In this document: piece after piece, positions 34,640-44,516 of the stretch
Layout: every line of letters begins with the position of its first letter
Numbering within the stretch: the first letter of the stretch is position 1
NCBI GenBank assembly: GCA_022508285.1
Contig: JAFLVN010000010.1
Location: 1-51,483, forward strand
Source: Clostridiales bacterium
GTDB lineage: Bacteria > Bacillota > Clostridia > Christensenellales > Borkfalkiaceae
DNA length: 51,483 nt
Reading direction: 5' to 3'
Translations under genes and position numbers: made by a program
Notes under the pieces: generated by a model
The model's database searches: none
What the model saw: the letters and a program-made list of their open reading frames with translations, nothing else
What the model was told of the DNA's origin: nothing

Positions 34640-36484
34640 ATGAGCAAAAATCCGTGTCTTAAAAATTTCCATAGCGGACTTGATTTTACGGCATACAGAT
34701 TTTTCGGCTGTCATAAAACCTTAAACGGTGATTACGTTTTCAGGGTGTGGGCGCCGCATGCAAAAGAGGTTTATATAAAAGGCAACTTTGGCGGAAGTGC
34801 GAAAACCCATAGAATGGAGAGGATTGACGACAACGAGAGCTTTGAAGTTACCGTTAAAGCGTCAGTCGGCGATACCTATATATATGAAATAGTCACTTGC
34901 GACAACCGCAGGCTATTAAAAGCCGATCCGTACGCCTTTAAATCCGATTTCCCCAATTCATTTAATTCGGTTGTTTACGACTTGCCCGAACCAACAGACT
35001 ATCCCGAGTTGTACAAGCCTTTCGACTATGCACAACCGATAAATATATACGAAGTAAATCTGCTTTCCTGGAAACGGCATAAAGATAACGGCTATTTAAG
35101 CTACAAAGAGTTGGAAAAAGAGCTTGTACCGTACGTAAAGCAAATGGGCTACACGCACGTGGAGTTTATGCCCGTTACGGAATTTCCGTTCGACGGCTCG
35201 TGGGGATATCAGGTGACGGGCTACTTTGCGCCCACGTCTCGCTTGGGCACTCCGCACGAATTTCAAAGCCTTATAAACGCATTTCATGCAAACGGAATTA
35301 AAGTTATAATAGACTGGGTTCCGGCACATTTTCCCAAAGACGACTTCGGTCTGTACGAGTTTGACGGTCAGCCGCTATACGAGTGCCCGCTGTGGGACAG
35401 AATGGAGCATAAGGGTTGGGGCACTCGCAGGTTTGATTTCGGGCGGGGAGAGATTGACAGTTTTCTTTTATCAAGCGCACACTGCTTTTTCGATATTTAC
35501 CGGATAGACGGATTGAGAGTTGATGCCGTAGCGTCTATGCTCTATCTCGATTACGATAGAAAAGCGGGAGAATTTACTCCGAATATTCACGGCGACAACC
35601 GCAACCTTGAGGCAATTGGATTTTTACGCAAATTCAATTCGTTAATTAAAAGAGAGTTCCCCGGAGCAATTACCATAGCGGAGGAATCGACGAGCTTTGA
35701 CGGCATTACAAGAAAAGTGCAAGACGGCGGGCTTGGGTTCGATTTCAAATGGAATATGGGCTGGATGAACGACACGTTGTTCTATTGCAGACAGGACCCG
35801 TATTTCAGAAATCACCACCACGATAAGCTGACGTTTTCGCTTATGTACGCGTTTTCGGAAAGGTTTATCTTGCCGCTTTCGCACGACGAAGTTGTGCACG
35901 TAAAGGGCTCGATTCTCAACAAAATGCCGGGCGAGTATGCAGATAAATTTACGGGGGAAAGAGAACTACTTGGCTTTATGTTTGCACACCCCGGTAAAAA
36001 GCTCAACTTTATGGGCTACGAAGTGGCTCAATTCAAGGAATGGGACTATCGTGAAGGCATAGAGTTTTTCCTTAAAAAGTTTGAAAAACACTCAAAAATG
36101 TCCGATTTCGTTCGGGAATTAAATATCTTTTACAAAACTTGCAAACCGCTTTATGAAGCTGACGAAAGCTGGAACGGCTTCGAATGGCTTGTTGTAGACG
36201 ACAGATATAATAATCTTTTAGCCTTCAATAGGTATTCAAAAGACGGCGAAAGCCTGACCGCGATTATAAACTTTTCGGGCGTTGATTTGCAGGGATACGG
36301 AATAGGAATCGAAAAGGGTAAATACAGATTAATTTTTAATACCGACTGCAAGAAATTCGGCGGTGAAGGAAAGCTGAAAAAGAAAGTTTTTAAAACAGTA
36401 AAACAATCAAGTCACGGAAAGGATTACACGTTAATAGTTGATATTCCGAGATTGACTTGTATTTATTTAAAGAAAGAAAAATAA
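34640..36484 (+). CDS. glgB: 1,4-alpha-glucan branching enzyme
   Basis: 614 residues. N-terminal CBM48 ([15 protein letters not shown]), GH13 barrel with WVPAHFPKD, nucleophile Asp in [10 protein letters not shown], acid/base Glu in ITIAEEST, and [10 protein letters not shown]. It creates alpha-1,6 branches in glycogen. Start at ATG 34640 after TAGGGC. First gene of the glycogen operon. Confidence 0.96.
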   Translation: MSKNPCLKNFHSGLDFTAYRFFGCHKTLNGDYVFRVWAPHAKEVYIKGNFGGSAKTHRMERIDDNESFEVTVKASVGDTYIYEIVTCDNRRLLKADPYAFKSDFPNSFNSVVYDLPEPTDYPELYKPFDYAQPINIYEVNLLSWKRHKDNGYLSYKELEKELVPYVKQMGYTHVEFMPVTEFPFDGSWGYQVTGYFAPTSRLGTPHEFQSLINAFHANGIKVIIDWVPAHFPKDDFGLYEFDGQPLYECPLWDRMEHKGWGTRRFDFGRGEIDSFLLSSAHCFFDIYRIDGLRVDAVASMLYLDYDRKAGEFTPNIHGDNRNLEAIGFLRKFNSLIKREFPGAITIAEESTSFDGITRKVQDGGLGFDFKWNMGWMNDTLFYCRQDPYFRNHHHDKLTFSLMYAFSERFILPLSHDEVVHVKGSILNKMPGEYADKFTGERELLGFMFAHPGKKLNFMGYEVAQFKEWDYREGIEFFLKKFEKHSKMSDFVRELNIFYKTCKPLYEADESWNGFEWLVVDDRYNNLLAFNRYSKDGESLTAIINFSGVDLQGYGIGIEKGKYRLIFNTDCKKFGGEGKLKKKVFKTVKQSSHGKDYTLIVDIPRLTCIYLKKEK

Positions 36485-36503
36485 GTTTTGGGGGATTTTA
36501 GCA

Positions 36504-37706
36504 ATGCTGAGAAAAAAGGAATGTGTTGCAATGCTTCTTGCCGGCGGACAGGGCTCAAGACTGTACGCATTAACGAGTAATATTGCAAAACCTGCCGTAT
36601 CATTCGGTTCTAAGTACAGAATCATTGATTTCCCGCTGTCTAACTGTATTAACTCGGGAATAGACACTGTAGGCGTACTCACACAGTATCAGCCCCTCGT
36701 TTTAAATGAGTACGTCGGCAACGGACAACCCTGGGACCTTGACAGAACGTTCGGCGGGGTTCATATTCTTTCGCCCTACGAAGCCAAAAAAGATACGTCC
36801 TGGTACAAGGGCACGGCAAACGCAATTTATCAGAACATTAGGTTCATGCAGATGTACGACCCCGAGTACGTTTTAATACTTTCGGGTGACCATATATACA
36901 AGATGGACTACAATAAAATGCTGTCCGCCCATAAAGAGACAAAAGCCGACTGCACAATTGCATGTATGCAGGTGCCCATGAAAGATGCCTCAAGGTTCGG
37001 TATCTTAAATACCAATCCCGACGGCTCAATATACGAATTTGAGGAAAAACCCGCAAAGCCCAAGAGCGATTTGGCTTCCATGGGTATATACATTTTCACT
37101 GCGGAAAAATTGTTTAAATATCTTGAAGAGGACGATAAAGACCCCAACTCGGATAAAGATTTCGGCAAAAACATACTTCCCAAAATGCTTAAAGCTGGCG
37201 AAAAGATGTTTTCATACCGTTTTGACGGCTACTGGAAGGATGTCGGTACAATTTACTCTCTTTGGGAAGCAAATATGGATTTACTCGGCGCAGTTCCCAA
37301 CTTCGAGCTTGCCGATTCAGACAACGTAATCCATTCGAGAAGTCCTTTGGCGCCTCCTGCATTTGTCGAAGGGGAGGTTATCAATTCAATAGTTGCGACA
37401 GGCGGCGAGATAGAAGGTAAAGTTATAAACTCAGTCGTCGGTACTAACTGCACGGTTGAAAAGGGCGCGGAAGTGGTTGACAGCGTGCTCATGGGCAATA
37501 TCACCGTAAAGGCGGGCGCAAAACTCAACTATGCAATTGTAGACGAGGACGTAGTCATAGGCGAAAACGCAATAATAGGCGAGGCAAAGGAAAATGCTCA
37601 AAAGATTGAAAGCAAGACTTCGGGCATAATCGTGCTCGGCAGAGGAATAAAAGTCGGCAAAAACGGCAAGATTCCCGCCGGAGAAATAGTTGACCAAAAC
37701 GTATAA
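36504..37706 (+). CDS. glgC: Glucose-1-phosphate adenylyltransferase, catalytic subunit
   Basis: 400 residues. Pyrophosphorylase signature [14 protein letters not shown] (about 11-24), [19 protein letters not shown]-type segment, [19 protein letters not shown], and a C-terminal left-handed beta-helix. It makes ADP-glucose and is the usual control point. Its partner GlgD follows after 13 bases. Confidence 0.95.
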   Translation: MLRKKECVAMLLAGGQGSRLYALTSNIAKPAVSFGSKYRIIDFPLSNCINSGIDTVGVLTQYQPLVLNEYVGNGQPWDLDRTFGGVHILSPYEAKKDTSWYKGTANAIYQNIRFMQMYDPEYVLILSGDHIYKMDYNKMLSAHKETKADCTIACMQVPMKDASRFGILNTNPDGSIYEFEEKPAKPKSDLASMGIYIFTAEKLFKYLEEDDKDPNSDKDFGKNILPKMLKAGEKMFSYRFDGYWKDVGTIYSLWEANMDLLGAVPNFELADSDNVIHSRSPLAPPAFVEGEVINSIVATGGEIEGKVINSVVGTNCTVEKGAEVVDSVLMGNITVKAGAKLNYAIVDEDVVIGENAIIGEAKENAQKIESKTSGIIVLGRGIKVGKNGKIPAGEIVDQNV

Positions 37707-37719
37707 GGGGGAAAGATAG

Positions 37720-38826
37720 ATGGCTTCAATAGTTGGCGTTATATTTTCAAGTATTGTAGAACAGAATATCCCCGAGCTTACAAAAGTGCGGGCGACGGGC
37801 GCTGTGCCGTTCGGCGGAAGATACCGCCTTGTGGATTTTGCGCTCTCTAATATGGTTAACTCGGGAATTACGTCGGTCGGCGTTATTACCAAGTATAACT
37901 ATCAATCGCTTATGGATCATCTCGGCTCGGGCAAGTATTGGGATCTTGCAAGAAAGGAAGGCGGGCTTGTTATTTTACCTCCTTACAGCGGCGAGTCGGA
38001 AACTGTATACAAAAACCGCCTCGAAGCCTTAAAGGGCGCAACTTCTTTTTTAAAGAAAGCCAAAGAAGATTTTGTAGTGCTTGCCGACAGCGACGCTGTG
38101 TACAGGTTGGACTATAGCAAGGTTATCGAGGCGCACATTAAAAAGAATGCCGACATAACTATGGTATATCACAAGCACGAGCTTGTAAAGTCGCACTATT
38201 ATATGACTTTCGAGACCAACAAGACGGGCAGAATAACAGACATTCAAATTAATCCCGCAACGAGCGGAGAAAAGAAGAACTATATCAACGTGATGGTTGC
38301 CCGCAGGTCTTTCTTGTTAGGACTCATTCAGGACGCAATTCAGCACGGATATAGCAGTTTTGGCAAGGATATTTTAAGTCCCGGAGTAAAAAAATATAAT
38401 CTTTGCGCTTATAAATTTGACGGATATTATGCAAATATCAACTCTCTCAACGCATATTTCAACGCAAATATGGATTTGTTAAAGAAGGAAGTGCGGCACG
38501 AAATTTTCGGTGAAAGAGACGTTTATACGTACGTAAACGATAGCGCACCTGCAAAGTTTGCCGATACCGCCGTAGTTAAAAACTCGCTTATATCCGACGG
38601 CTGTTTAATTGAGGGAACTGTTGAAAACTGTGTTCTCTTCCGTGGCGTGAAGATAGGCAGGGGTGCGGTTGTTAAAAACTGTATTCTTATGACCGACGGT
38701 TTTGTTGGCGAAAACTGCAATCTCGCATACGTAGTAAGTGATAGGTCGGTTGTTATCCGAGATAACAGAGTACTTGCCGGTTGCGAAATTCAGCCCTACT
38801 TCATAAATAAGGGCTCACTCATTTAA
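37720..38826 (+). CDS. glgD: GlgD, regulatory subunit of ADP-glucose pyrophosphorylase
   Basis: 368 residues, paralogous to GlgC. The N-terminal GG-x-G-x-RL nucleotide loop is replaced by IFSSIVEQNIPELT, so it should be catalytically weak. The nucleotidyl fold (FGGRYRLVDFALSN, LADSDAVYRLDY) and beta-helix remain. In Bacillota GlgD boosts GlgC activity in a heterotetramer. Ribosome site AAGGGGGAAAG. Confidence 0.93.
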   Translation: MASIVGVIFSSIVEQNIPELTKVRATGAVPFGGRYRLVDFALSNMVNSGITSVGVITKYNYQSLMDHLGSGKYWDLARKEGGLVILPPYSGESETVYKNRLEALKGATSFLKKAKEDFVVLADSDAVYRLDYSKVIEAHIKKNADITMVYHKHELVKSHYYMTFETNKTGRITDIQINPATSGEKKNYINVMVARRSFLLGLIQDAIQHGYSSFGKDILSPGVKKYNLCAYKFDGYYANINSLNAYFNANMDLLKKEVRHEIFGERDVYTYVNDSAPAKFADTAVVKNSLISDGCLIEGTVENCVLFRGVKIGRGAVVKNCILMTDGFVGENCNLAYVVSDRSVVIRDNRVLAGCEIQPYFINKGSLI

Positions 38827-38845
38827 CTAAATTAAGGTGTATAAA

Positions 38846-40354
38846 ATGACTGCAAAAACCACTAAAACGACGGCAAAAAAGACGACTGCCGCAACGAAAA
38901 AGCCTAAAACAAACAGCAAAACGGCAAAAGCGGCAGAAAAGAAAAAAATTCTTTTCGTAGCTTCCGAATGCACCCCGTTTATTGCAACGGGCGGACTTGC
39001 CGAAGTCATAGGCTCGCTTTCAAAGGCGCTTGCCGCAACGGGCAGATTTGACGTGAGGGTGGTTATTCCGCTCTTTTCAGACATAAAAAAGGAGTACAGA
39101 GATAAATTCAACTATCTCGGAAATCTGTACGTTCATCTTGCATGGCGCAATCAGTATTGCGGAATTTTTGAATACGTAAATGACGGAGTTACATACTACT
39201 TCATCGACAACGAATTCTATTTCAAGCGCCCCGGCTGCTACGGATATTTTGATGACGGCGAAAGATTTGCGTTTTTCTCGAGAAGCGTTCTCGAAATTAT
39301 GCCTTTTTTGAATTTCTATCCCGACGTAATGCACTGCCACGACTGGCAGGCTGCGCTTGCGGCTATTTATCTTAAAACAAATTACTGCTTTAAAGAAGAG
39401 TACCAGTATATCAGAGCGCTGTTCACCATTCATAATATCGAATATCAGGGACAGTATTCGCTCGATTTACTCTGTGATTTGTTCGATATTTACGAAGGTT
39501 ATAAATATCTTGTCGAGTATAATAACAGCATCAATCTTATGAAGGGTGCAATAGAGTGCTGCGAAAGATTTTCAACCGTCAGCCCCAAGTATGCCGAAGA
39601 AATCAAGCATCCGTACTATGCGCACGGACTTGATCCGATTATAAGAAAGAATGAGTTTAAACTAACGGGAATTTTAAACGGAATAGACGATATAGGATAC
39701 AGCTCAACGCACGATACTCATCTGTTTGCAAATTTTACGCCCGAGGATTTTACAAATAAGGCGGTCTGCAAAAGTGAACTTCAGAAGATGTTAGGGCTTC
39801 CCGAAAAGCCCGAAACTCCCATAGTTTCCATGGTTTCAAGACTTGTTTCCCACAAGGGACTTGACCTTGTAACCGAAGTTATTGAGGAATTGCTGTGGGA
39901 CGACGTTCAAGTTATAATTCTCGGCACGGGCGATTCACATTTTGAAGGATACTTCCGCGACCTCGCAAACAGATACCCCGATAAGATGAGCGCAAATATC
40001 GTATTTAACGGAGATTTATCAAGAAAAATCTATTCGGGCTCGGATATTTTTCTGATGCCCTCCAAGTCCGAACCCTGCGGACTCTCGCAAATGATTGCCT
40101 GCCGTTACGGCACGGTGCCCGTTGTAAGGGAGACGGGCGGACTTTTCGACAGTATCAAACCGCTTCACAACGGATACACTTTTGCAAATTATAATGCGCA
40201 CGACATGCTTTTCGTAATCCGCAAAGCGTGTGCAGATTATAAAAATAAAGAAGAGTGGTCAAAACTTATGTACAGAGCGGCTACAACCGATTTCAGTTGG
40301 AGTCATTCTGCGCTTGATTATGAAGCTCTCTATCTGGATATGCTAAATAATTGA
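38846..40354 (+). CDS. glgA: Glycogen synthase (GT5) with Lys/Thr/Ala-rich N-terminal tail
   Basis: 502 residues from ATG 38846 (AAGGTG 7 nt upstream; a GTG three codons earlier lies inside this site). Residues 2-34 are a low-complexity basic tail of TAKTTKK-type repeats, unusual for GlgA. The GT5 core starts at ILFVASECTPFIATGGLAEV and ends with SGSDIFLMPSKSEPCGLSQ and YGTVPVVRETGGL. It adds glucose from ADP-glucose to glycogen. Confidence 0.95.
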   Translation: MTAKTTKTTAKKTTAATKKPKTNSKTAKAAEKKKILFVASECTPFIATGGLAEVIGSLSKALAATGRFDVRVVIPLFSDIKKEYRDKFNYLGNLYVHLAWRNQYCGIFEYVNDGVTYYFIDNEFYFKRPGCYGYFDDGERFAFFSRSVLEIMPFLNFYPDVMHCHDWQAALAAIYLKTNYCFKEEYQYIRALFTIHNIEYQGQYSLDLLCDLFDIYEGYKYLVEYNNSINLMKGAIECCERFSTVSPKYAEEIKHPYYAHGLDPIIRKNEFKLTGILNGIDDIGYSSTHDTHLFANFTPEDFTNKAVCKSELQKMLGLPEKPETPIVSMVSRLVSHKGLDLVTEVIEELLWDDVQVIILGTGDSHFEGYFRDLANRYPDKMSANIVFNGDLSRKIYSGSDIFLMPSKSEPCGLSQMIACRYGTVPVVRETGGLFDSIKPLHNGYTFANYNAHDMLFVIRKACADYKNKEEWSKLMYRAATTDFSWSHSALDYEALYLDMLNN

Positions 40355-40372
40355 TTACATCAGGAGACAAGA

Positions 40373-42811
40373 ATGAGCAATACCGCTATCACCGAAAAAG
40401 AAGTCAAGGAACAAATTAAAGGCAAGCTTGCCAGATATTTCGGAGTTGCCCCTGGCGAGGCTTCCAAAGACCAGATTTATAAGGCCGTGGTTATGGTAGT
40501 CAGGGATATCCTGCTTCAAAAACGTGTACAGTTTAATAAAAAGGTCAGAGCAAAACGAGCAAAAAAGGTTTACTATCTCTGCATGGAATTCCTTATGGGG
40601 CGTTCGCTTAAAAACAGTCTGTTTAATTTAAGCGTTACTCACGAATTTGACAAGGCTGTGGCGTCTTACGGACTTAAACTTGAAGATTTATACGAGCTTG
40701 AACCTGATGCGGGATTGGGTAACGGCGGTTTGGGAAGGCTTGCCGCATGCTTTTTGGATGCGCTTGCAACAGGCGATTATCCCGCTATGGGCTACTCGTT
40801 GAGATATGAATACGGATTATTCAAACAGAAGATAGTGGACGGCTGGCAGATAGAACTGCCCGATGCGTGGCTGCCCGGCGGCGAAGCGTGGCTCACGCAG
40901 AGAACGGATAAAAACTTTATTGTCCGCTTCAACGGTCAGATTGACGAGCAGTGGACGGAAAACGGACTTCAGACAAACTATATCAACTGCACCGAAATTC
41001 AAGCCGTAGCATACGACATGATGGTTTCGGGCAAGGATAGCGAGGCAGTTTCCGTTTTGAGACTTTGGAAAGCTAAGCCCGTGCAGGACTTCAACATGAA
41101 GCTCTTTTCGCAGGGTGAATATTATCAGGCAATGACGGGCGATAATGACGCCGATCTGCTAACAAAAGTTCTCTATCCCGCAGACAATCACACGGCAGGT
41201 AAATCGCTGAGGCTCAAGCAACAATATTTCCTCTGTTCGGCGTCAATACAGAACATAGTGGAAGATCACAAGCACAGATACGGTGATTTAAGAGATTTAC
41301 CCAAGCTTGCGGCAATCCATCTCAACGATACGCATCCCGCAATGGCAATTCCAGAGCTGATGAGAATACTTATCGACGAGTATTACTACGACTGGGATCA
41401 GGCGTGGGCAATTACAACTTCAACCTGCGCATATACCAACCACACCGTGCTTGCAGAAGCGCTTGAAACGTGGAGCGAGGATTTAATTTCCCGCATAATT
41501 CCGAGAATTCATTCAATTATCAAGGAAATTAACAGAAGGCTGTGCGAGCAGCTTTGGAACAGATTTCCCGGTGAATGGATTAAAATTTCACGCATGTCGA
41601 TTATCGAGCACGATCGCATCAAAATGGCAAATCTGTCCGTTTACGGCGGCCACAGCGTAAACGGCGTTTCGGCTCTGCACAGCGAAATAATCAAAACTTC
41701 CGTATTCAAAGATTTTTACGATTTTTCACCCGAAAAATTTACCAACGTCACAAACGGTATAGCTCACAGGCGCTGGCTCAATCAGTCAAATCCCGAGCTT
41801 GCCGAACTTTTAAACGAGTGTATAGGTGATTCTTATATATTGAACGGAGCTGCGCTTGCCGAGTTTAAAAAGTATGAAAACGATACGACTGTTTTAAAAA
41901 GACTTGACGAAATCAAGCTTTTAAAGAAAAAGCAGTTTGCCGAATACGCAAAAAAGAAGCAGGGAGTCATAATTGACCCTAATACAATGTTCGACGTTCA
42001 GGCAAAGCGTTTACACGAATATAAACGCCAGCTTTTAAACGTACTTAACATAATCGACACTTACCTTGATTTGCGTGACAATCCCGAACTCGACGTGTTG
42101 CCTAAAACTTATATTTTCGGCGCAAAAGCGGCTCCGGGATACGACATGGCAAAGAAGATAATACAGCTTATCAATTATCTTTCGGAAGATATTAAAAAGT
42201 ATCCGGAAATTAATAAAAAGCTCAACGTCGTCTATATGGAAGACTACAACGTCACCATGTCGGAAAAGCTCATGCCGGCGTCTGAAGTTTCCGAGCAGAT
42301 TTCACTTGCAGGCAAGGAAGCAAGCGGCACAGGCAATATGAAGTTTATGGTGAACGGTGCGCTTACAATCGGCACGCTTGACGGTGCAAACGTTGAAATG
42401 GCCGAAGCTGTCGGCGAAGACAACATATTTATATTTGGTTACAAGTCGAACGAAGTTGACGAGATTTGGCGCAACGGCTACAGCTCAAGTAAATTCTACA
42501 ACGAATCACCTAAATTAAGAAGAATTATCGAAGCGCTGATTTTAGGATTCAACGGTAAATCTTTTGCTGAAATCGCAAATTATCTGTTAACGGCAATTCC
42601 CGTAGCCGACCCGTATATGTGCATGGCAGACTTTGCCGCATACAGCAATAAGCAGCATGAAATTTCAGATCTCTATGCAACCGACAAAACCAAATGGAAC
42701 CAAATGTCTTTAAGAAACATTGCGGCTTCGGGAATTTTTGCGGCGGACAGAAGCATCTCGGAATACGCTGCAAATATCTGGAATTTAAAAAGTCTAAAAC
42801 ATAATAAGTAA
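40373..42811 (+). CDS. glgP: Glycogen phosphorylase (GT35)
   Basis: 812 residues. GLGNGGLGRLAACFLDA, HLNDTHPA, NGIAHRRWL, and the PLP-binding Lys in GTGNMKFMVNGALTIGTLDGANVE. It releases glucose-1-phosphate from glycogen ends. Last gene of the operon; 18 bases after glgA with an AGGAGA ribosome site. Confidence 0.97.
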   Translation: MSNTAITEKEVKEQIKGKLARYFGVAPGEASKDQIYKAVVMVVRDILLQKRVQFNKKVRAKRAKKVYYLCMEFLMGRSLKNSLFNLSVTHEFDKAVASYGLKLEDLYELEPDAGLGNGGLGRLAACFLDALATGDYPAMGYSLRYEYGLFKQKIVDGWQIELPDAWLPGGEAWLTQRTDKNFIVRFNGQIDEQWTENGLQTNYINCTEIQAVAYDMMVSGKDSEAVSVLRLWKAKPVQDFNMKLFSQGEYYQAMTGDNDADLLTKVLYPADNHTAGKSLRLKQQYFLCSASIQNIVEDHKHRYGDLRDLPKLAAIHLNDTHPAMAIPELMRILIDEYYYDWDQAWAITTSTCAYTNHTVLAEALETWSEDLISRIIPRIHSIIKEINRRLCEQLWNRFPGEWIKISRMSIIEHDRIKMANLSVYGGHSVNGVSALHSEIIKTSVFKDFYDFSPEKFTNVTNGIAHRRWLNQSNPELAELLNECIGDSYILNGAALAEFKKYENDTTVLKRLDEIKLLKKKQFAEYAKKKQGVIIDPNTMFDVQAKRLHEYKRQLLNVLNIIDTYLDLRDNPELDVLPKTYIFGAKAAPGYDMAKKIIQLINYLSEDIKKYPEINKKLNVVYMEDYNVTMSEKLMPASEVSEQISLAGKEASGTGNMKFMVNGALTIGTLDGANVEMAEAVGEDNIFIFGYKSNEVDEIWRNGYSSSKFYNESPKLRRIIEALILGFNGKSFAEIANYLLTAIPVADPYMCMADFAAYSNKQHEISDLYATDKTKWNQMSLRNIAASGIFAADRSISEYAANIWNLKSLKHNK

Positions 42812-42827
42812 AAAATTACAACAAAAG

Positions 42828-42851
42828 CCGAAGATTTTTCTTCGGTTTTTA
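42828..42851 (+). terminator. Intrinsic terminator of the glg operon
   Basis: CCGAAGA (42828-42834), TTTT loop, TCTTCGG (42839-42845), then TTTTTATT. Confidence 0.85.
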
Positions 42852-42907
42852 TTGTACTATGTCTGACATAACAACTGTTAAAATACAAATTTTTAATAAA
42901 ATGAACT

Positions 42908-42994
42908 TCAAATTTGTAAATTACATAACGATATAAAAATAATATAAAATTCCGCAATTTTCAGATTATAAATGCAAATTTCAATTAAAATCAC
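42908..42994 (-). CDS. Possible 28-residue hydrophobic small protein
   Basis: On the minus strand AGGAGGT lies 7 nt before a GTG start (42994). The frame reads VILIEICIYNLKIAEFYIIF and then eight more residues to TGA, a short peptide with a hydrophobic core. I do not recognise it, and no promoter is evident. The wider gap 42852-43146 is AT-rich with a 9-bp inverted repeat (TACAAATTT, 42884-42892 and 42910-42918). The good ribosome site is the main support; chance is possible. Confidence 0.25.
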   Translation of the reverse strand: MILIEICIYNLKIAEFYIIFISLCNLQI

Positions 42995-43028
42995 CTGAAT
43001 TACCTCCTGATCTATCTGTTTTTGGGTT

Positions 43029-43064
43029 TAACTATTCGTAAAAGCTGTGTTTTACGAATAGTTA
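43029..43064. repeat. Perfect 15-6-15 inverted repeat: candidate dif-like recombination site
   Basis: TAACTATTCGTAAAA (43029-43043), GCTGTG (43044-43049), TTTTACGAATAGTTA (43050-43064). There is no U-tract, and no gene ends nearby. Two arms around a 6-bp centre match the geometry of Xer sites (11-6-11). It lies 117 bp upstream of a XerS-like recombinase gene, the position of difSL next to xerS in streptococci. Confidence 0.5.
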
Positions 43065-43146
43065 GGCGTATTTATGTATTCCACCATTAAGCCAAAGTTG
43101 GGGGTATGCGAGTTGAGTTTTGAGCAATCAAATCCTATTACTCCAT

Positions 43147-43175
43147 TTGACTTATATTTCAATTTGTTTTATAAT
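43147..43175 (+). promoter_or_regulatory. Sigma-A promoter of the recombinase gene (leaderless)
   Basis: TTGACT (43147-43152), 17 nt, TATAAT (43170-43175). The expected transcript start (about 43182) coincides with the ATG. Confidence 0.75.
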
Positions 43176-43181
43176 TAAATT

Positions 43182-44237
43182 ATGGCAACGGGAAATTATT
43201 ACGTTCAGAGAAACAATAAAAATATTGAAACAATCGAGCGACTTTTGGACGAGGAATTGCCTTCCTTTTGCTACGATTATTTTTTGGCAATTGACGGTCA
43301 GACATCCACTCTAACCCGTTTAAACTACGCTCACGATTTAAAAATATTTTTCTACTTTCTTCAAGAAAAAAAATTCAGAAAATCAAAACAGGTTAAAGAG
43401 TTTACTCTTGAAGATTTAGAATCGGTTACGAGCAACGACGTTGAATATTTTTTGAGCTACCTCTCCCACTATTTTTATGCGGACAAAGGACATACCTGCA
43501 ACGAGCGGGCAAAAGCTCGTAAGCTTTTTTCAGTTCGGGCTATGTTCAAATTCTTTTTCAATAAAGGATTTATCAGCGTTGACAATACAGCAAAGGTTGC
43601 CACTCCCAAGCTCCACGAAAAACCTATAATCAGACTTGATAAAAACGAAGTTTTCAATATTCTCGATATTGCCGAAAGCGGCAGCGGGCTCACCCCTCAC
43701 CAAATGGCTTATCACGAAAAAAATAAGGTTAGGGACAGCGCAATTTTAACTTTGTTTTTGGGCACAGGAATCCGTATTAGCGAGCTTGTCGGGCTGAACA
43801 ACGACGATTTGAATTTTAAGGACAATTCCTTTATCGTTACCCGTAAGGGCGGCAGTAAATCCATTTTATATTTTGACGACGCCGTTGCCGACGCATTAAA
43901 GCGCTATCTCGAATATAAAGAAAATGGGTCTGAAATTCTTGAAGAGCCCAACGCACTGTTCATTTCCAATAACAGAAAGCGCATAACCGTTCGTGCGGTT
44001 GAGAATCTTGTTAAAAAATATGCCAAGATAGTCTCCCCACTCAAAAAAATTTCGCCCCATAAGCTCCGCTCCACTTACGGTACGCAACTCTATCAGGCGA
44101 CGGGCGATATTTATATTGTTGCCGACGTTCTCGGTCACAAGGACGTAAACACTACACGCAAGCACTATGCTGCAATTTCAGACGAAAACCGCCGCGGCGT
44201 AGTCGGCAAAGTAAAACTGAAACGTGACGACGAGTAG
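43182..44237 (+). CDS. Xer-type tyrosine recombinase, XerS-like
   Basis: 351 residues. An N-terminal SAM-like DNA-binding domain (TLTRLNYAHDLKIFFYFL) precedes the catalytic domain with all six residues: Arg198 (GTGIRISEL), Lys222 (TRKGGS), His293 and Arg296 (SPHKLRSTYG), His319 (LGHKDVNTT), and nucleophile Tyr329. The length, RDSAILTLFLGTGIRISE and TRKGG segments resemble streptococcal XerS, which resolves chromosome dimers alone. A stop two codons upstream fixes the start near 43182, and no Shine-Dalgarno sequence is seen. A phage-type integrase is the alternative, but no phage genes are near. Confidence 0.85.
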   Translation: MATGNYYVQRNNKNIETIERLLDEELPSFCYDYFLAIDGQTSTLTRLNYAHDLKIFFYFLQEKKFRKSKQVKEFTLEDLESVTSNDVEYFLSYLSHYFYADKGHTCNERAKARKLFSVRAMFKFFFNKGFISVDNTAKVATPKLHEKPIIRLDKNEVFNILDIAESGSGLTPHQMAYHEKNKVRDSAILTLFLGTGIRISELVGLNNDDLNFKDNSFIVTRKGGSKSILYFDDAVADALKRYLEYKENGSEILEEPNALFISNNRKRITVRAVENLVKKYAKIVSPLKKISPHKLRSTYGTQLYQATGDIYIVADVLGHKDVNTTRKHYAAISDENRRGVVGKVKLKRDDE

Positions 44238-44248
44238 CGATTATTAAT

Positions 44249-44279
44249 AAAAAACACGGCTATCAAAGCCGTGTTTTTT
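44249..44279. terminator. Bidirectional terminator
   Basis: AAAAAACACGGCT (44249-44261), loop ATCAA, AGCCGTGTTTTTT (44267-44279), serving the recombinase and the convergent Cys-rich gene. Confidence 0.92.
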
Positions 44280-44286
44280 AATATTG

Positions 44287-44457
44287 TTACTTTTTATCGT
44301 CAAGAATTATTCCGTCTATCTTAATCACTGCGTCGTCACGGATATCTAGGCACTGACCGCAATTATCGCACACCTTGTCAGGATTCAGGTCACAAACGTC
44401 ACACTCCCCGCAGTCAATACATTCTCTATCAAATAAAACGCACTCTTTTTTAGCCAT
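44287..44457 (-). CDS. Cys-rich mini-protein (ferredoxin- or zinc-like)
   Basis: 56 residues from ATG at 44457 (MAKKECVLFDREC), preceded by AGAGGTG; a longer frame to 44505 has no ribosome site. Eight Cys lie in the first 37 residues, mostly in paired form: CIDCGECDVC then CDNCGQC, followed by an acidic tail. This looks like an Fe-S or Zn binding module; the function is unknown. It is divergent from lexA with about 116 bp between starts. Confidence 0.75.
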   Translation of the reverse strand: MAKKECVLFDRECIDCGECDVCDLNPDKVCDNCGQCLDIRDDAVIKIDGIILDDKK

Positions 44458-44476
44458 TATCCGCACCTCTGTTACA

Positions 44477-44505
44477 ATAATATCACATATATTTTTAAAA
44501 AACAA
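44477..44505 (-). promoter_or_regulatory. Probable promoter of the Cys-rich gene
   Basis: Minus strand TTGTTT (genomic 44500-44505), 17 nt, TATTAT (genomic 44477-44482). Confidence 0.5.
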
Positions 44506-44516
44506 ATAAAAATTCG

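Noticed and set aside
36504-38826. GlgC and GlgD as a recent gene duplication
   Set aside because: They are the established catalytic and regulatory pair of Bacillota, with long-diverged sequences.
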